DNA of 64,000 nt from Candidatus Aerophobota bacterium. Its GTDB lineage: Bacteria > Aerophobota > Aerophobia > Aerophobales > B3-G15. Below the pieces are notes generated by a model that did no database searches, was not told the DNA's origin, and was given only the letters and a program-made list of their open reading frames with translations. The position numbers were made by a program, and so were the translations under genes. How positions within the stretch are numbered: the first letter of the stretch is position 1; each line of letters begins with the position of its first letter. The DNA is taken from NCBI GenBank assembly GCA_030615365.1, contig JAUWZM010000001.1, positions 25,686-89,685 on the forward strand. The letters run 5' to 3'. This document shows, piece by piece, positions 9,107 to 17,978 of this stretch.

Positions 9107-10498
9107 ATGTTAATTCTATTCGACATAATTATAGTAATAGTCACACTTACGATAACATTTAAATTATTTTCTAATTCACTAATCAATAAAATAGATGACA
9201 GAGAGAGAAATATCCTGCTCTGGATAGGGATTTTTGGCACTTTCTTTAAATTATGTATAATTGCAGTTTGGTTTTGGCAGGTTAAAGTTGCTACTGATAA
9301 TATATGGTTGGATACATATTCTTACAATTGGGGAGGACGGTATTTGGCTGAAAATATCCGTCAATGGGTTTTCTATCCGGCTAACTTCAACGAATTAACA
9401 AAAGGAAGTCCAGGTTATTACTATTTTGTTGGACTTATATATGCTCTATTTGGCTATAATCAATGGATGGTAAGCATTTTTAATAATTTGGCGGGTGTTT
9501 GGTTAGCTATGATTACATATCATATTACAAGCCAAATTTTTGGGCATAAGACTGGTAAATATGCATTTATCTTTACCCTCTTTTTCCCTCTTTTCATTTA
9601 TTGGGGCTATTTTATTCTCAAGGAGTTACTGGTTGTACTTCTTGTGGTTGCAATTCTATGGTGTGTTGTTCAATTTACCGAAGAGAAAGTTACAAAAGGA
9701 AGTATATTCATATTTCTCTTTTCTTTATGGATTTTGCTTCTCATTAGACCACAATACACCATTGTCTTATTATTTATATCTTTTTTCCACATGATTATTT
9801 GCCGGAGGTCTAATATCAGATTTAGAAATATAATTCTTAGTATGTGTTTATTGTTCTTATTTATACCTGTTATATATCTCACCCAACCCAGAGGAATGCC
9901 GGGGCTTTCTGCACTTCAAGCACCTATTATGTTTACATCTACTTATCATACTGATGTTCCCGATCTTTTTTTGGGTTGCAGCCTTAAAGACCCTGTTGGT
10001 ATATGGGGTAGGATTTTGGCTCATCCTATGAGTTTCATACGACATAGCTTAGAGAGTATATTTAGGACATTTTGGATTTCGACCGAATTGTACTCTCGTC
10101 ATGGGCCACATTTCTATCAGGCCTTGATTGATTTAAGCGGAATTTACATGATTCCTTTAATGCCTTTAGCTATCTGGGGTGGGGTACACTCTTGGCGTTA
10201 CAAAAAAAATGAGACTTTTATTTTTCTTACTTTTATGGCGATAATGGTGATCGGAGTGATATTCAGTGGCTATCCTGGACGTGTAAGTCTGTCGATAATG
10301 CCCATTGTTTTTATGTTTTCAGGTGTAGGCTGCGCTCATTTTAAAGAGATGAAATTATTTTATATTCTTTCTATTTTAATGTTTAATCTCCTAATCGCAG
10401 CGAATGTAACTATGTATGAGGGTTTTATTGTTGCCCTCCCTTTAGCTATTTTGACCATTTTGGGGGTATCCATAGGGTTAATCCGATATAGGAAGTAA
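9107..10498 (+). CDS. Polytopic membrane protein, GT-C glycosyltransferase or Wzy-like
   Basis: 463 aa from ATG 9107 (GGAG nine bases upstream; the TTG at 9092 is less likely). About eleven hydrophobic segments are visible, with a long loop after the first two carrying DTYSYNWGGRYLAE and GSPGYYYFVGLIYALFGY. This loop position and the WGYFILKELLV membrane segment fit dolichyl-phosphate-sugar-dependent GT-C enzymes (GT39/PMT_2-like). An O-antigen polymerase is the alternative. In the plasma membrane it would transfer a lipid-linked sugar to the glycan. Confidence 0.68.
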   Translation: MLILFDIIIVIVTLTITFKLFSNSLINKIDDRERNILLWIGIFGTFFKLCIIAVWFWQVKVATDNIWLDTYSYNWGGRYLAENIRQWVFYPANFNELTKGSPGYYYFVGLIYALFGYNQWMVSIFNNLAGVWLAMITYHITSQIFGHKTGKYAFIFTLFFPLFIYWGYFILKELLVVLLVVAILWCVVQFTEEKVTKGSIFIFLFSLWILLLIRPQYTIVLLFISFFHMIICRRSNIRFRNIILSMCLLFLFIPVIYLTQPRGMPGLSALQAPIMFTSTYHTDVPDLFLGCSLKDPVGIWGRILAHPMSFIRHSLESIFRTFWISTELYSRHGPHFYQALIDLSGIYMIPLMPLAIWGGVHSWRYKKNETFIFLTFMAIMVIGVIFSGYPGRVSLSIMPIVFMFSGVGCAHFKEMKLFYILSILMFNLLIAANVTMYEGFIVALPLAILTILGVSIGLIRYRK

Positions 10499-10568
10499 AG
10501 AGTCTTTTCAATTTCGGGGCAGAACCTGGAAGAATGTGGGCAGAGAATATTATCATATCCTTTTATAG
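10497..10568 (+). pseudogene. Vestigial GT4 glycosyltransferase 3' tail
   Basis: A 23-codon frame immediately after the membrane protein stop reads KESFQFRGRTWKNVGREYY followed by HILL and a stop. It matches the last residues of the GT4 domain ending at 4839 (QFRSRTWEDVGKEYYHIL) almost residue for residue. It has no start codon or Shine-Dalgarno site. This is a leftover C-terminus of a lost GT4 gene. Confidence 0.8.
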
Positions 10569-10595
10569 AGTTATAGAGAAATCCAAAAGTTTGCT

Positions 10596-11735
10596 ATGAA
10601 GGTAATTAATATAGTTGGTGCTAGGCCTAACTTTATGAAGATTGCTCCTATTGTAGAGGAAATGAACAAATACCCGGATAAGATTTCCCAAATACTGTTG
10701 CATACTGGACAGCACTATGATAATACTATGTCTCAGCTCTTTTTCCAGGATCTTGGCATTACGCAACCTGATGTCTACCTGGGGGTAGGCTCGAGGAGTC
10801 ATGCTGAACAAACTGCTAGGATAATGGTGAAATTCGAAAAGGTTTGCATCCGTGAGATGCCCGATTTAATCTTGGTAGTAGGAGATGTGAACTCAACTTT
10901 AGCTTGTAGTATCATTGCAGCTAAGCTTTGCATTGCTATTGCTCATGTTGAGGCGGGCTTGAGAAGTTTTGATCGGACTATGCCTGAGGAGATTAACAGG
11001 TTGGTTACCGATGCCCTGTCTGAGTATCTCTTTACCTCTTGTGAAGATGCCAATGAGAATCTCATGAGAGAAGGAATTCCTAAAGAGAAGATCTATTTTG
11101 TAGGTAATGTGATGATCGACACTCTCTTGAAATATCGTGAAGAATCCAATAGGTCAAGGATTTTTGAAAAATTGGGTTTAAACAAGAATTCACGAGCAAA
11201 GCCATATGCTTTGCTTACTCTTCACAGGCCGAGCAATGTTGATGATAGGAAGGTATTTAGAAATATTCTTGAGGTGTTACGAGTAATCTCAAGAGAGATA
11301 CCGATTATATTTCCTGCTCACCCAAGAACTAAAAAGCAGATTAAACTCTTTGGCTACGAAAAATACTTCAGCTTTATGGATTTAAACTCAATGAACTCTA
11401 TTGGCCTAAAAAACTCGATAAACTTATTAGATCCCCTTTCGTACTTGGAGTTCCTGAATCTAATATCCAATGCTAAGATAGTGCTCACCGATTCGGGTGG
11501 AATTCAAGAAGAAACAACCGTCTTAGGGATACCATGCCTCACTTTACGTGAGAATACCGAAAGACCAGTCACGGTTAGACAGGGAACAAATATAATAGTT
11601 GGAACTAATAAGGAAAGAATAATCACTGAAACTTTCAAAATTTTAAACGGGCAGTACAAGATAGGCAGCGTACCCCCTCTTTGGGATGGAAAAGCTGCTC
11701 AAAGAATCGTAAGGGTTTTGTTTGAGTCCTCATAG
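10596..11735 (+). CDS. wecB: UDP-N-acetylglucosamine 2-epimerase (non-hydrolysing)
   Basis: 379 aa, the usual family length. Interconverts UDP-GlcNAc and UDP-ManNAc in the cytoplasm. Family signatures are all visible: GARPNFMKIAPIVEEM at the N-terminus, LHTGQHYDNTMS, GDVNSTLACSI, HVEAGLRSFDRTMPEEINR with the catalytic Asp/Glu region, and LTDSGGIQEE in the UDP-binding C-terminal domain. Start ATG 10596. It supplies ManNAc-type donors for the neighbouring GT4 enzymes. A ManNAcA dehydrogenase (WecC) is not obvious, although the Ugd at 19736 belongs to the same superfamily. Confidence 0.94.
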   Translation: MKVINIVGARPNFMKIAPIVEEMNKYPDKISQILLHTGQHYDNTMSQLFFQDLGITQPDVYLGVGSRSHAEQTARIMVKFEKVCIREMPDLILVVGDVNSTLACSIIAAKLCIAIAHVEAGLRSFDRTMPEEINRLVTDALSEYLFTSCEDANENLMREGIPKEKIYFVGNVMIDTLLKYREESNRSRIFEKLGLNKNSRAKPYALLTLHRPSNVDDRKVFRNILEVLRVISREIPIIFPAHPRTKKQIKLFGYEKYFSFMDLNSMNSIGLKNSINLLDPLSYLEFLNLISNAKIVLTDSGGIQEETTVLGIPCLTLRENTERPVTVRQGTNIIVGTNKERIITETFKILNGQYKIGSVPPLWDGKAAQRIVRVLFESS

Positions 11736-11746
11736 AAGAATAGACT

Positions 11747-12973
11747 ATGAAAGTATGTATGATCGTAAATACTAATTTTATTTATGATAGGAGGGTACGA
11801 AAGGAGGCAAAAAGTTTGATAAATACTGGTTACCAGGTAAGTGTAATTGCTTCCAGAGGCCTTGAACCTAAAGAAGTAATCAGCTCGTCAATTAAGCCTT
11901 CTCATTTAGATAGATCTTCACGTTTGCAGATTTTAGAAATTGGTGAGGTTCGGTTGATTCAAGTGTCAATAGGCCAAAGATTCAACAGCAAAATTGAATG
12001 GATTAAGCATAGTATAAACCTGATAAAATGCTATCTTCCCTCTTTTCTTATGTTTCTTTATGCTGCTATAAAAGAAAAAGCACAGATTTATCACTGTCAT
12101 GATATAGATACTTTATTAATTGGCTATATTGCTTCAAGGGTTAATCATGCCAAACTTGTTTATGATTGCCATGACCGCTATGATGAGATTAAGGCAGGTG
12201 GAACATTTATAAAAGCTTTCAGGGTAGGCTGGCGGCTTATGGAGCGAGCTTTAATTCATAAGGCTGATGGAGTGATTACGGTTTGTGATTCGTTCGCTGA
12301 GATTCTTTCTCAAAGATATAACATTACTTATCCTTTAATATTATACAATTGCCCATACTTTCATCCTTGGAAGAAGACGTCAAAGCTTCGAGATCGGTAC
12401 AACATTCAGCCGGAGGACAAAATAGTTCTGTATTTTGGAGCAGTATTCGTAGACAGGGGTGTAGAGCTACTAATCGAAAGTTCCCAGTATTTTCTTCCTG
12501 GGACTAAATTAGTGTTGTTAGGGCCAGCCTCTGACGATTACCGTCCTCGGTTGGAAGGAAAAATTGCAGCTTTGCCTAACCCAGATAGGGTCATTTGGGC
12601 TGGATATATACCTATGAAGGAAGTTCCTGATTATCTCATGTCAGCAGATATTTCAACTGTACCCTACAATATTCTGAGCTCAGCGTATGACACTTTACCT
12701 AATAAATTCTTTGAAACGATGATGGCAGGTCTTCCCATAGTGACCAGCAATTTGCCTGCAATGAAAAGGGTTATAGAAGAAACTAATTGTGGTATGCTAG
12801 TGAAGAAAACCACCCCCGAGACTTTTGCTGAGGCTATCAATACGATAATCAGTGATACGAATTTAATGAAACGTATGGGTGCAAATTCAAGGCGTGCTGC
12901 TGAGAAAAAGTACAATTGGGAGAATCAGTCTAAAAAAATAATTGAGTTATATAAGCAATTTAAGGAGACCTAG
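11747..12973 (+). CDS. Glycosyltransferase family 4
   Basis: 408 aa GT-B enzyme. The N-terminal domain has TNFIYDRRVRKEAKSLINTG, typical of GT4/WsaF-like enzymes, and YHCHDIDTLLIGY. The C-terminal domain has YFGAVFVDRGVELLIESSQY, then NKFFETMMAGLPIVTSNLP (E-x7-E region) and the capping helix NTIISDTNLMKRMG. Start ATG 11747, 11 bases after wecB, so the two are likely cotranslated. Donor could be the ManNAc nucleotide made by WecB, which is inference from position only. Confidence 0.9.
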   Translation: MKVCMIVNTNFIYDRRVRKEAKSLINTGYQVSVIASRGLEPKEVISSSIKPSHLDRSSRLQILEIGEVRLIQVSIGQRFNSKIEWIKHSINLIKCYLPSFLMFLYAAIKEKAQIYHCHDIDTLLIGYIASRVNHAKLVYDCHDRYDEIKAGGTFIKAFRVGWRLMERALIHKADGVITVCDSFAEILSQRYNITYPLILYNCPYFHPWKKTSKLRDRYNIQPEDKIVLYFGAVFVDRGVELLIESSQYFLPGTKLVLLGPASDDYRPRLEGKIAALPNPDRVIWAGYIPMKEVPDYLMSADISTVPYNILSSAYDTLPNKFFETMMAGLPIVTSNLPAMKRVIEETNCGMLVKKTTPETFAEAINTIISDTNLMKRMGANSRRAAEKKYNWENQSKKIIELYKQFKET

Positions 12974-12974
12974 A

Positions 12975-13769
12975 TTGAGTGAGAAGCCATATTACCTTGC
13001 AATTCAAGATGTTTCAGATTTTCTTAGGTATTATGAGAGAATTTATACAAATGACTACCATTCTAGGAAAGCTTCCATCATTAACTCATTGATCCCTAGT
13101 AGTATTATGGGGGGAAGCGTTCTAGACCTGGGTTATGGGGGTGGCTTTTATTCATCGCTTATAGCGAAGAAAGGCATAAAAAGTATTATTGCTCTTGATT
13201 CTTCTTTTTTGTGTGTTGAGGCTACGAAGGTAAATTTGCTCAGAAATGTTAGAAATACTAATGTGGACATTAGTGTTATTTTAGGACAAGCAACACAGCT
13301 TCCACTACCCAACTACTGTTTTGATTTAGTCTTATGCATAGATCTTATCGAACACGTTACAAAAGACGATCTATTGGTACATGAAATAAGTAGAGTTTTA
13401 AAGCCTGGAGGGAAACTTCTAATTGCTACCCAGAATTCATCTTCGATTAATTATCTTTTGGGGAGCTTTGTTCAACGCCTGATTTTGAAAAATCAAGGAT
13501 GGATGGGTTGGGATTGCACACATGTTCGATTTTACAATTTTAAGCGGCTTTCTCGCCTATTAAAGAGTGAAGGTTTAGAGCCAATCAAAGTTGCTGGTAC
13601 TTACTTCATTCCATATTTGGTTGCGAATAGAGTTCAACGCTTGAGCAGAAACCTATCTAAAGCATTATATTTTATGCTAAGGAAGTTCAATGATGTACTC
13701 GAAAGATGGGAAGGTAATACCTTGAATAAATACGGATGGGGAATCATTTGTTTATGTGTCAAAGAGTAG
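12975..13769 (+). CDS. Class I SAM-dependent methyltransferase
   Basis: 264 aa from TTG 12975, chosen because AAGGAG lies seven bases upstream and this start is next to the GT4 stop at 12973; an in-frame TTG at 12942 would overlap that gene. Motif I is VLDLGYGGGFYSSLI (Tyr replaces the commoner Cys/Gly), beta-2 acidic end IIALDSS, post-motif LCIDLIEHVTKDDLL and RVLKPGGKLLIATQNSSS. The region LGSFVQRLIL..WDCTHVRFYN is typical of glycan methyltransferases. Confidence 0.83.
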   Translation: MSEKPYYLAIQDVSDFLRYYERIYTNDYHSRKASIINSLIPSSIMGGSVLDLGYGGGFYSSLIAKKGIKSIIALDSSFLCVEATKVNLLRNVRNTNVDISVILGQATQLPLPNYCFDLVLCIDLIEHVTKDDLLVHEISRVLKPGGKLLIATQNSSSINYLLGSFVQRLILKNQGWMGWDCTHVRFYNFKRLSRLLKSEGLEPIKVAGTYFIPYLVANRVQRLSRNLSKALYFMLRKFNDVLERWEGNTLNKYGWGIICLCVKE

Positions 13770-13790
13770 TCAATTACAATTAGAAAAAAA

Positions 13791-14783
13791 ATGGGGCGAA
13801 AAAAAATTGTGGTGGTTCATTTTGGCTTATACAGTTGGGTGAAACGGGATATAGAAATGTTGAAGGTCAAGTATGATGTTGTCGAAATCTGTGCACCTAA
13901 CATAAGAAAACCCTTTTCATTTTTGGATATTGTCAGGCATCTGTTTGACTCCAACTTGGTCTTGGGGTGGTTTGCTGACTATCCTGTGCTTTGGGCAAAT
14001 TTGCTTGCTAAATTCTTTCGTCGTAAGTCTATTACTATTATCGTGGGATACGAAGTTACACATAATCGAGAAATCCCATATGGTCGCCTACTAAGAAAGG
14101 ATGGTATTTTATTAGTACGCTTGGCATTACAATCTGCTGATAAATTGCTAGCAGTTTCTCAGTATAGTAAGAGTGAAGCTGTAAATAATCTTCAATTTGA
14201 TTCAGGTAAGATCAATGTATTATACCATGGCTTTCCTATTCCTTCTATTCCTGAAAACTTGTCCAAAGAGGAACTTGTTTTAACAGTTGCATTTGTAGGT
14301 AGGACCAATCTAAAGAAGAAAGGATTAGAGACCTTCGTAAGAAGTGCTGGATATCTTCCACAAACTTCCTTTGTAGTTCTGGGTGACTGGATTGATGATA
14401 CTGTGAATTACCTCAAAACAATAGCATCTGATAATGTAAAGTTTGTTCAGGTAAGTCCTGTAGGATCACAATTATTGGAAGACTATTGCAAGAGAGCAAA
14501 GGTATATGTTCAAGCCTCAATTCACGAAAGCTTTGGATGTTCTGTTGCTGAGGCAATGCTATGGAAATGCGTTCCCGTGGTTACGAATTGTGGAGCCCTT
14601 CCAGAAGTTGTTGGTGATACGGGATTCTATACGCCGCCAAACGACCCTGAAAAACTGGCTTCCCAAATAGCTGTTGCTCTCAAGTCCGATAAAGGAGCTA
14701 AGGCAAGAAAACGTATTATAAAGAAATTTCCTATAGAAGCTAGAAAGGAAGCGTTACTTAAAATTGTAGGAGGGCTAATATAG
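13791..14783 (+). CDS. Glycosyltransferase family 4
   Basis: 330 aa, short for GT4 because the N-terminal acceptor domain is compact. Signatures: VLGWFADYPVLWANLLAKFF, AFVGRTNLKKKGLETFVRSA, then the donor-binding HESFGCSVAEAMLWKCVPVV and GALPEVVGDTGFY. ATG 13791 is the only plausible start; the Shine-Dalgarno sequence is weak (run of A). It lies in a same-strand run with ~20-base gaps, so it is probably part of the polysaccharide operon. Confidence 0.87.
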   Translation: MGRKKIVVVHFGLYSWVKRDIEMLKVKYDVVEICAPNIRKPFSFLDIVRHLFDSNLVLGWFADYPVLWANLLAKFFRRKSITIIVGYEVTHNREIPYGRLLRKDGILLVRLALQSADKLLAVSQYSKSEAVNNLQFDSGKINVLYHGFPIPSIPENLSKEELVLTVAFVGRTNLKKKGLETFVRSAGYLPQTSFVVLGDWIDDTVNYLKTIASDNVKFVQVSPVGSQLLEDYCKRAKVYVQASIHESFGCSVAEAMLWKCVPVVTNCGALPEVVGDTGFYTPPNDPEKLASQIAVALKSDKGAKARKRIIKKFPIEARKEALLKIVGGLI

Positions 14784-14805
14784 GAGACTGACGATCTCTC
14801 TAACT

Positions 14806-15312
14806 ATGGAAACCAGAGAAACTAAGCAAGAATGGACATGGGAAGAATATGTAGCAAAAACAAAACCATCTGTTTTCAAGAAGTTTGTCAGGAAATTTCT
14901 AAATAGAATTGCAAGACTAACGATCTTCCCACAAATTAGAATCCTGGCTTATCGGACGATGGGAATACATATTGGAAAAGGGGTCTTTATTGGCCCGGAC
15001 TGTTATCTTGATGATACATTTCCAGAGTTGATTTATGTAGAGGATGATGTTACTATCTCGTTTCGTGTTACTATCGTAGTACATGGAGAAGCTCGAACTC
15101 GTGGGTCTACTCGTGTATCTCCTGTCTTTATTCGAAGGAATGCATTTATAGGAACTGGCGCTATCATTTTACTAGGTGTTAAAATTGGTGAAGGGGCAGT
15201 AGTAGGGGCAGGTGCAGTAGTAACCAAAGATGTACCAGATGGGGCTACGGTAGTTGGAATACCGGCAAAGACTTTAGATGATAAAGAAACACAAAGACAT
15301 AACTTTGATTGA
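14806..15312 (+). CDS. Hexapeptide-repeat acyltransferase (left-handed beta-helix)
   Basis: 168 aa. Isoleucine-patch hexapeptide repeats run from GIHIGKGVFIGPDCYLDD through VTISFRVTIVVHGEA to FIGTGAIILLGVKIGEGAVV, GAGAVVTKDVPDGATVVGIP. This is the WbbJ/maltose O-acetyltransferase fold and uses acetyl-CoA as donor. Expected role is O- or N-acetylation of a sugar in the polysaccharide. The conserved VVHGE stretch supplies the catalytic His. Confidence 0.86.
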   Translation: METRETKQEWTWEEYVAKTKPSVFKKFVRKFLNRIARLTIFPQIRILAYRTMGIHIGKGVFIGPDCYLDDTFPELIYVEDDVTISFRVTIVVHGEARTRGSTRVSPVFIRRNAFIGTGAIILLGVKIGEGAVVGAGAVVTKDVPDGATVVGIPAKTLDDKETQRHNFD

Positions 15313-15313
15313 C

Positions 15314-16177
15314 ATGGACGAAAAATATATACTTGTCTCGGTAATTATGCCAGTATATGATGGGGATAATCCAGGTTACCCTAAGAAGGCTATAGAAAGT
15401 ATTTTGTGTCAAACTTATAAAGATATAGAGTTTGTCATAGTTATGGATGGGGTTAAAAGAAAAGATTTAAAAAAAGTCATTTACGGTTACCAAAAGGCTA
15501 ACGAAAATATTGTAGTTGATAAATTACCTGAAAATCTGGGTATTGTCCATGCCTTGAACAGAGCTATAGAATTAGCAAAAGGTGAGTATTTGGTCCGTAT
15601 GGATGCTGATGACATATCACATCCTGAAAGAGTGGGAAAATTAGTCTCTTTTTTAGAGAACAACCCTGATGTTTATTTTGTTGGTTCATTTCTTCATGAA
15701 ATCAATGAAAATAATGAAATTATCTATTACCATAAATATCCAACAAAATGGAAAGAAATGGTCCAGTTTTTGCCTTGGAGGGTTCCAGTTTCCCATTCTG
15801 CAGTTGCTTTTAGAAGAGTCTTTTTCGACATAGTGGGAAAATATAGAGATAAATACTATCAAAATGAAGATTATGATCTATGGTTCAGAGCTGCAGTGAA
15901 TAAGCTAGAAGGTGCGAATATTCCAGAATATCTTTATAGTTTTAGGATAGATAAGGATTTTTTTAAAAGAAGAAGAGGGCTAAAACTTGCACTTTCTGAA
16001 TTTAGAGTTAAGAAAGACTTTCTGCAAAATGATCGCTTTCCTTGGTATACAAAAGTTTCACCTTACTTAGCCTTTATTTGTAGGATGCTTCCACAATGGA
16101 TGATCAGATTTTTACATAGAGCCTTAAGGCAGAAAAGGACGAGTAAAGACTATGAATATGAAAAGGTTGGTAGATAA
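15314..16177 (+). CDS. Glycosyltransferase family 2
   Basis: GT-A fold enzyme, 287 aa from ATG 15314, one base after the acyltransferase stop; an in-frame ATG at 15278 would give 12 more residues and a 35-base overlap. Neither has a clear Shine-Dalgarno sequence. Motifs: VSVIMPVYDGDNPGYPKKAI, NLGIVHALNRAIELAKGEYL, the DXD in RMDADDISHPER, and NEDYDLWFRA near the catalytic base. The Lys/Arg-rich C-terminus may contact membrane. Confidence 0.88.
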   Translation: MDEKYILVSVIMPVYDGDNPGYPKKAIESILCQTYKDIEFVIVMDGVKRKDLKKVIYGYQKANENIVVDKLPENLGIVHALNRAIELAKGEYLVRMDADDISHPERVGKLVSFLENNPDVYFVGSFLHEINENNEIIYYHKYPTKWKEMVQFLPWRVPVSHSAVAFRRVFFDIVGKYRDKYYQNEDYDLWFRAAVNKLEGANIPEYLYSFRIDKDFFKRRRGLKLALSEFRVKKDFLQNDRFPWYTKVSPYLAFICRMLPQWMIRFLHRALRQKRTSKDYEYEKVGR

Positions 16178-16447
16178 TTTGCGGCGGAAAGCAAGCTGTG
16201 TTGAGACGAAGATGTCTTGTTTAACACCAGGAGAGGACTATACCGGTAAAGGAGAGGGGGCAACGGAGAGTATAGCTTATTTTTAAGAAAAAGAATGACA
16301 TTCTCGTAACCTGCAAAAGGTGGCATCCAGTGGTAAATTTTGGTGGTGAGGTTAGATTTAGATGGTTAGAAATGATGTATGATAATTATTCTTATCTTAG
16401 AACAAAAAGGTAACTGTTTAACAGCCCATGGATGGAGTACGAGAAGA

Positions 16448-17299
16448 TTGATAACTAATGCCCTTACTATAGATGTGGAAGATTGGTATACCTCTAGTCT
16501 TGCCCTTTTTAATAGATCTAATCTTCCTTATGGAAGTAAGCCTGGGGATAGTGTAGTTAATAATACAAAAAACATATTAGAGATTTTAAGGGAATATGGT
16601 TACAGAGCAACTTTCTTTATTCTGGCAACTGTAGCTGAGTATTATTCTAATTTGGTTAAAGAAATTCATAGACAAGGGCATGAAGTTGCTACTCACGGTT
16701 ACTCTCATAGGCTTGTTTATCAGATGAGGCCTGAGGAATTTGAAGAAGATTTGGTGAAATCCATTGGTTTAATAGAAGATATTATCAAGGAGAAGGTCAT
16801 CGGATATCGGGCTGGTTATTTCTCCATTACAAAAAAATCTCTTTGGGCATTAGATATTCTTCTAAAGCATAATATTAAGTATGATTCCAGCATTTTTCCC
16901 ATTCGAAGAAAACTCTATGGTATTCCTGAGTTTTCTCGTTTTGCCTCTGTAGTTAAAAAACAGGAAAATCATCGACTATGGGAGATTCCTCCTTCTACTA
17001 TTTCTTTACTTGGCCAGAATTTTCCTGTTGGGGGAGGGGGATACTTGCGAATCTGCCCCTATCGGTTCATAAGATGGGGGATTAGAAAACTCAACAGAGA
17101 AGGGCATCCTGGTGTAATTTACATACATCCCTATGAGATAGATACTGAAGATATTGAAATGGATAATCTTCCAAAAAATTTATCAACGAAATTTACTCTA
17201 TTTACCCAGAGGATAAATCGGTCAAGATTTCAAGAAAAGGTAAGAGAACTTTTCGATGACTTCAAATTTAGTTCAATTAGAGAGGTATTTAAATTTTAG
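16448..17299 (+). CDS. Polysaccharide deacetylase, XrtA/PEP-CTERM-locus subfamily
   Basis: Carbohydrate esterase 4 enzyme of the DUF3473 subfamily often found with exosortase-linked exopolysaccharide genes. The domain starts at ITNALTIDVEDWY (metal Asp), then ATFFILATVAE, HEVATHGYSHRLVY (two metal His), IGYRAGYFSI and GHPGVIYIHPYEID. TTG 16448 sits exactly at the domain start and is preferred; the same frame extends to ATG 16379, which adds 23 residues with no similarity. No exosortase is in the window. The 200 bases upstream carry no clear gene. Confidence 0.84.
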   Translation: MITNALTIDVEDWYTSSLALFNRSNLPYGSKPGDSVVNNTKNILEILREYGYRATFFILATVAEYYSNLVKEIHRQGHEVATHGYSHRLVYQMRPEEFEEDLVKSIGLIEDIIKEKVIGYRAGYFSITKKSLWALDILLKHNIKYDSSIFPIRRKLYGIPEFSRFASVVKKQENHRLWEIPPSTISLLGQNFPVGGGGYLRICPYRFIRWGIRKLNREGHPGVIYIHPYEIDTEDIEMDNLPKNLSTKFTLFTQRINRSRFQEKVRELFDDFKFSSIREVFKF

Positions 17300-17314
17300 G
17301 TGCTAATTTAGCCT

Positions 17315-17962
17315 ATGATTAGAGTTGATCTTCACATTCACACTATTTATTCCAAAGATGGTTTTATAACTCCAAGAGGGTTGATTGATAGGTGTAAGAA
17401 AAAGAGGATTGATTGTGTAGCCATATGTGACCACAATACTATTCAGGGAGCTTTGCAATTTAAGGATGAAGTTTTCCTTAAGATAATAGTAGGGGAAGAG
17501 ATTGATACAAGGGAGGGTGAGATCATAGGGTTATTCTTAAAAGAGGAGATTTCCTCCGGTCTTTCTCTAGTAGAGACGGTAAAAAGGATCAAGGATCAAA
17601 ATGGATTGGTTTACGTACCCCATCCTTTTGATACTTTCAGAAAAGCTTCTATAAGTGTTAATGCATTGAACCAAATCTTTAGCTATATTGACATTGTAGA
17701 GGTTTTTAACTCTAGAAGTCTTTTCAGCAAAAGCAACAAAAAAGCCCTTCAATTTGGCAAAAAAAATGGATTTGTCCTTGCGGTTGGAAGTGATGCCCAT
17801 ACCAGATACGAAATAGGAAATTCCTATCTGGATATGGAAGACTTTGATACCAAAGAAGATTTTCTGGAAAACCTGAAGAATGCTAAATTAGTTACAAAAA
17901 GAACTTCAATCTTTATACGTATATGGATAAAATTCCTAAAAATCCTGCATGGGATTGATTGA
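17315..17962 (+). CDS. PHP-domain phosphoesterase
   Basis: 215 aa, PHP fold metal-dependent phosphatase. It begins IRVDLHIHTIYSKDGFITP, the classic DxHxH first motif, then VAICDHNTIQGALQF, VVYVPHPFD-type motif (YVPHPFDTFRK) and VGSDAHTRYEIGNSYL. These supply the trinuclear metal ligands. PHP proteins of this size act on nucleotide or sugar phosphates. Its place between a deacetylase and an ATP-grasp enzyme in an exopolysaccharide locus is recurrent in XrtA-type clusters, but the substrate is unknown. Confidence 0.85.
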   Translation: MIRVDLHIHTIYSKDGFITPRGLIDRCKKKRIDCVAICDHNTIQGALQFKDEVFLKIIVGEEIDTREGEIIGLFLKEEISSGLSLVETVKRIKDQNGLVYVPHPFDTFRKASISVNALNQIFSYIDIVEVFNSRSLFSKSNKKALQFGKKNGFVLAVGSDAHTRYEIGNSYLDMEDFDTKEDFLENLKNAKLVTKRTSIFIRIWIKFLKILHGID

Positions 17963-17978
17963 GGCTAAGGGGAAATAA

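Noticed and set aside
16178..16447. Possible vestigial frame (VTCKRWHPVVNFGGEVRF, about 45 codons to 16411)
   Set aside because: It is open and oddly protein-like, but I cannot match it to any family or to another part of the window, so I do not call it a gene tail.
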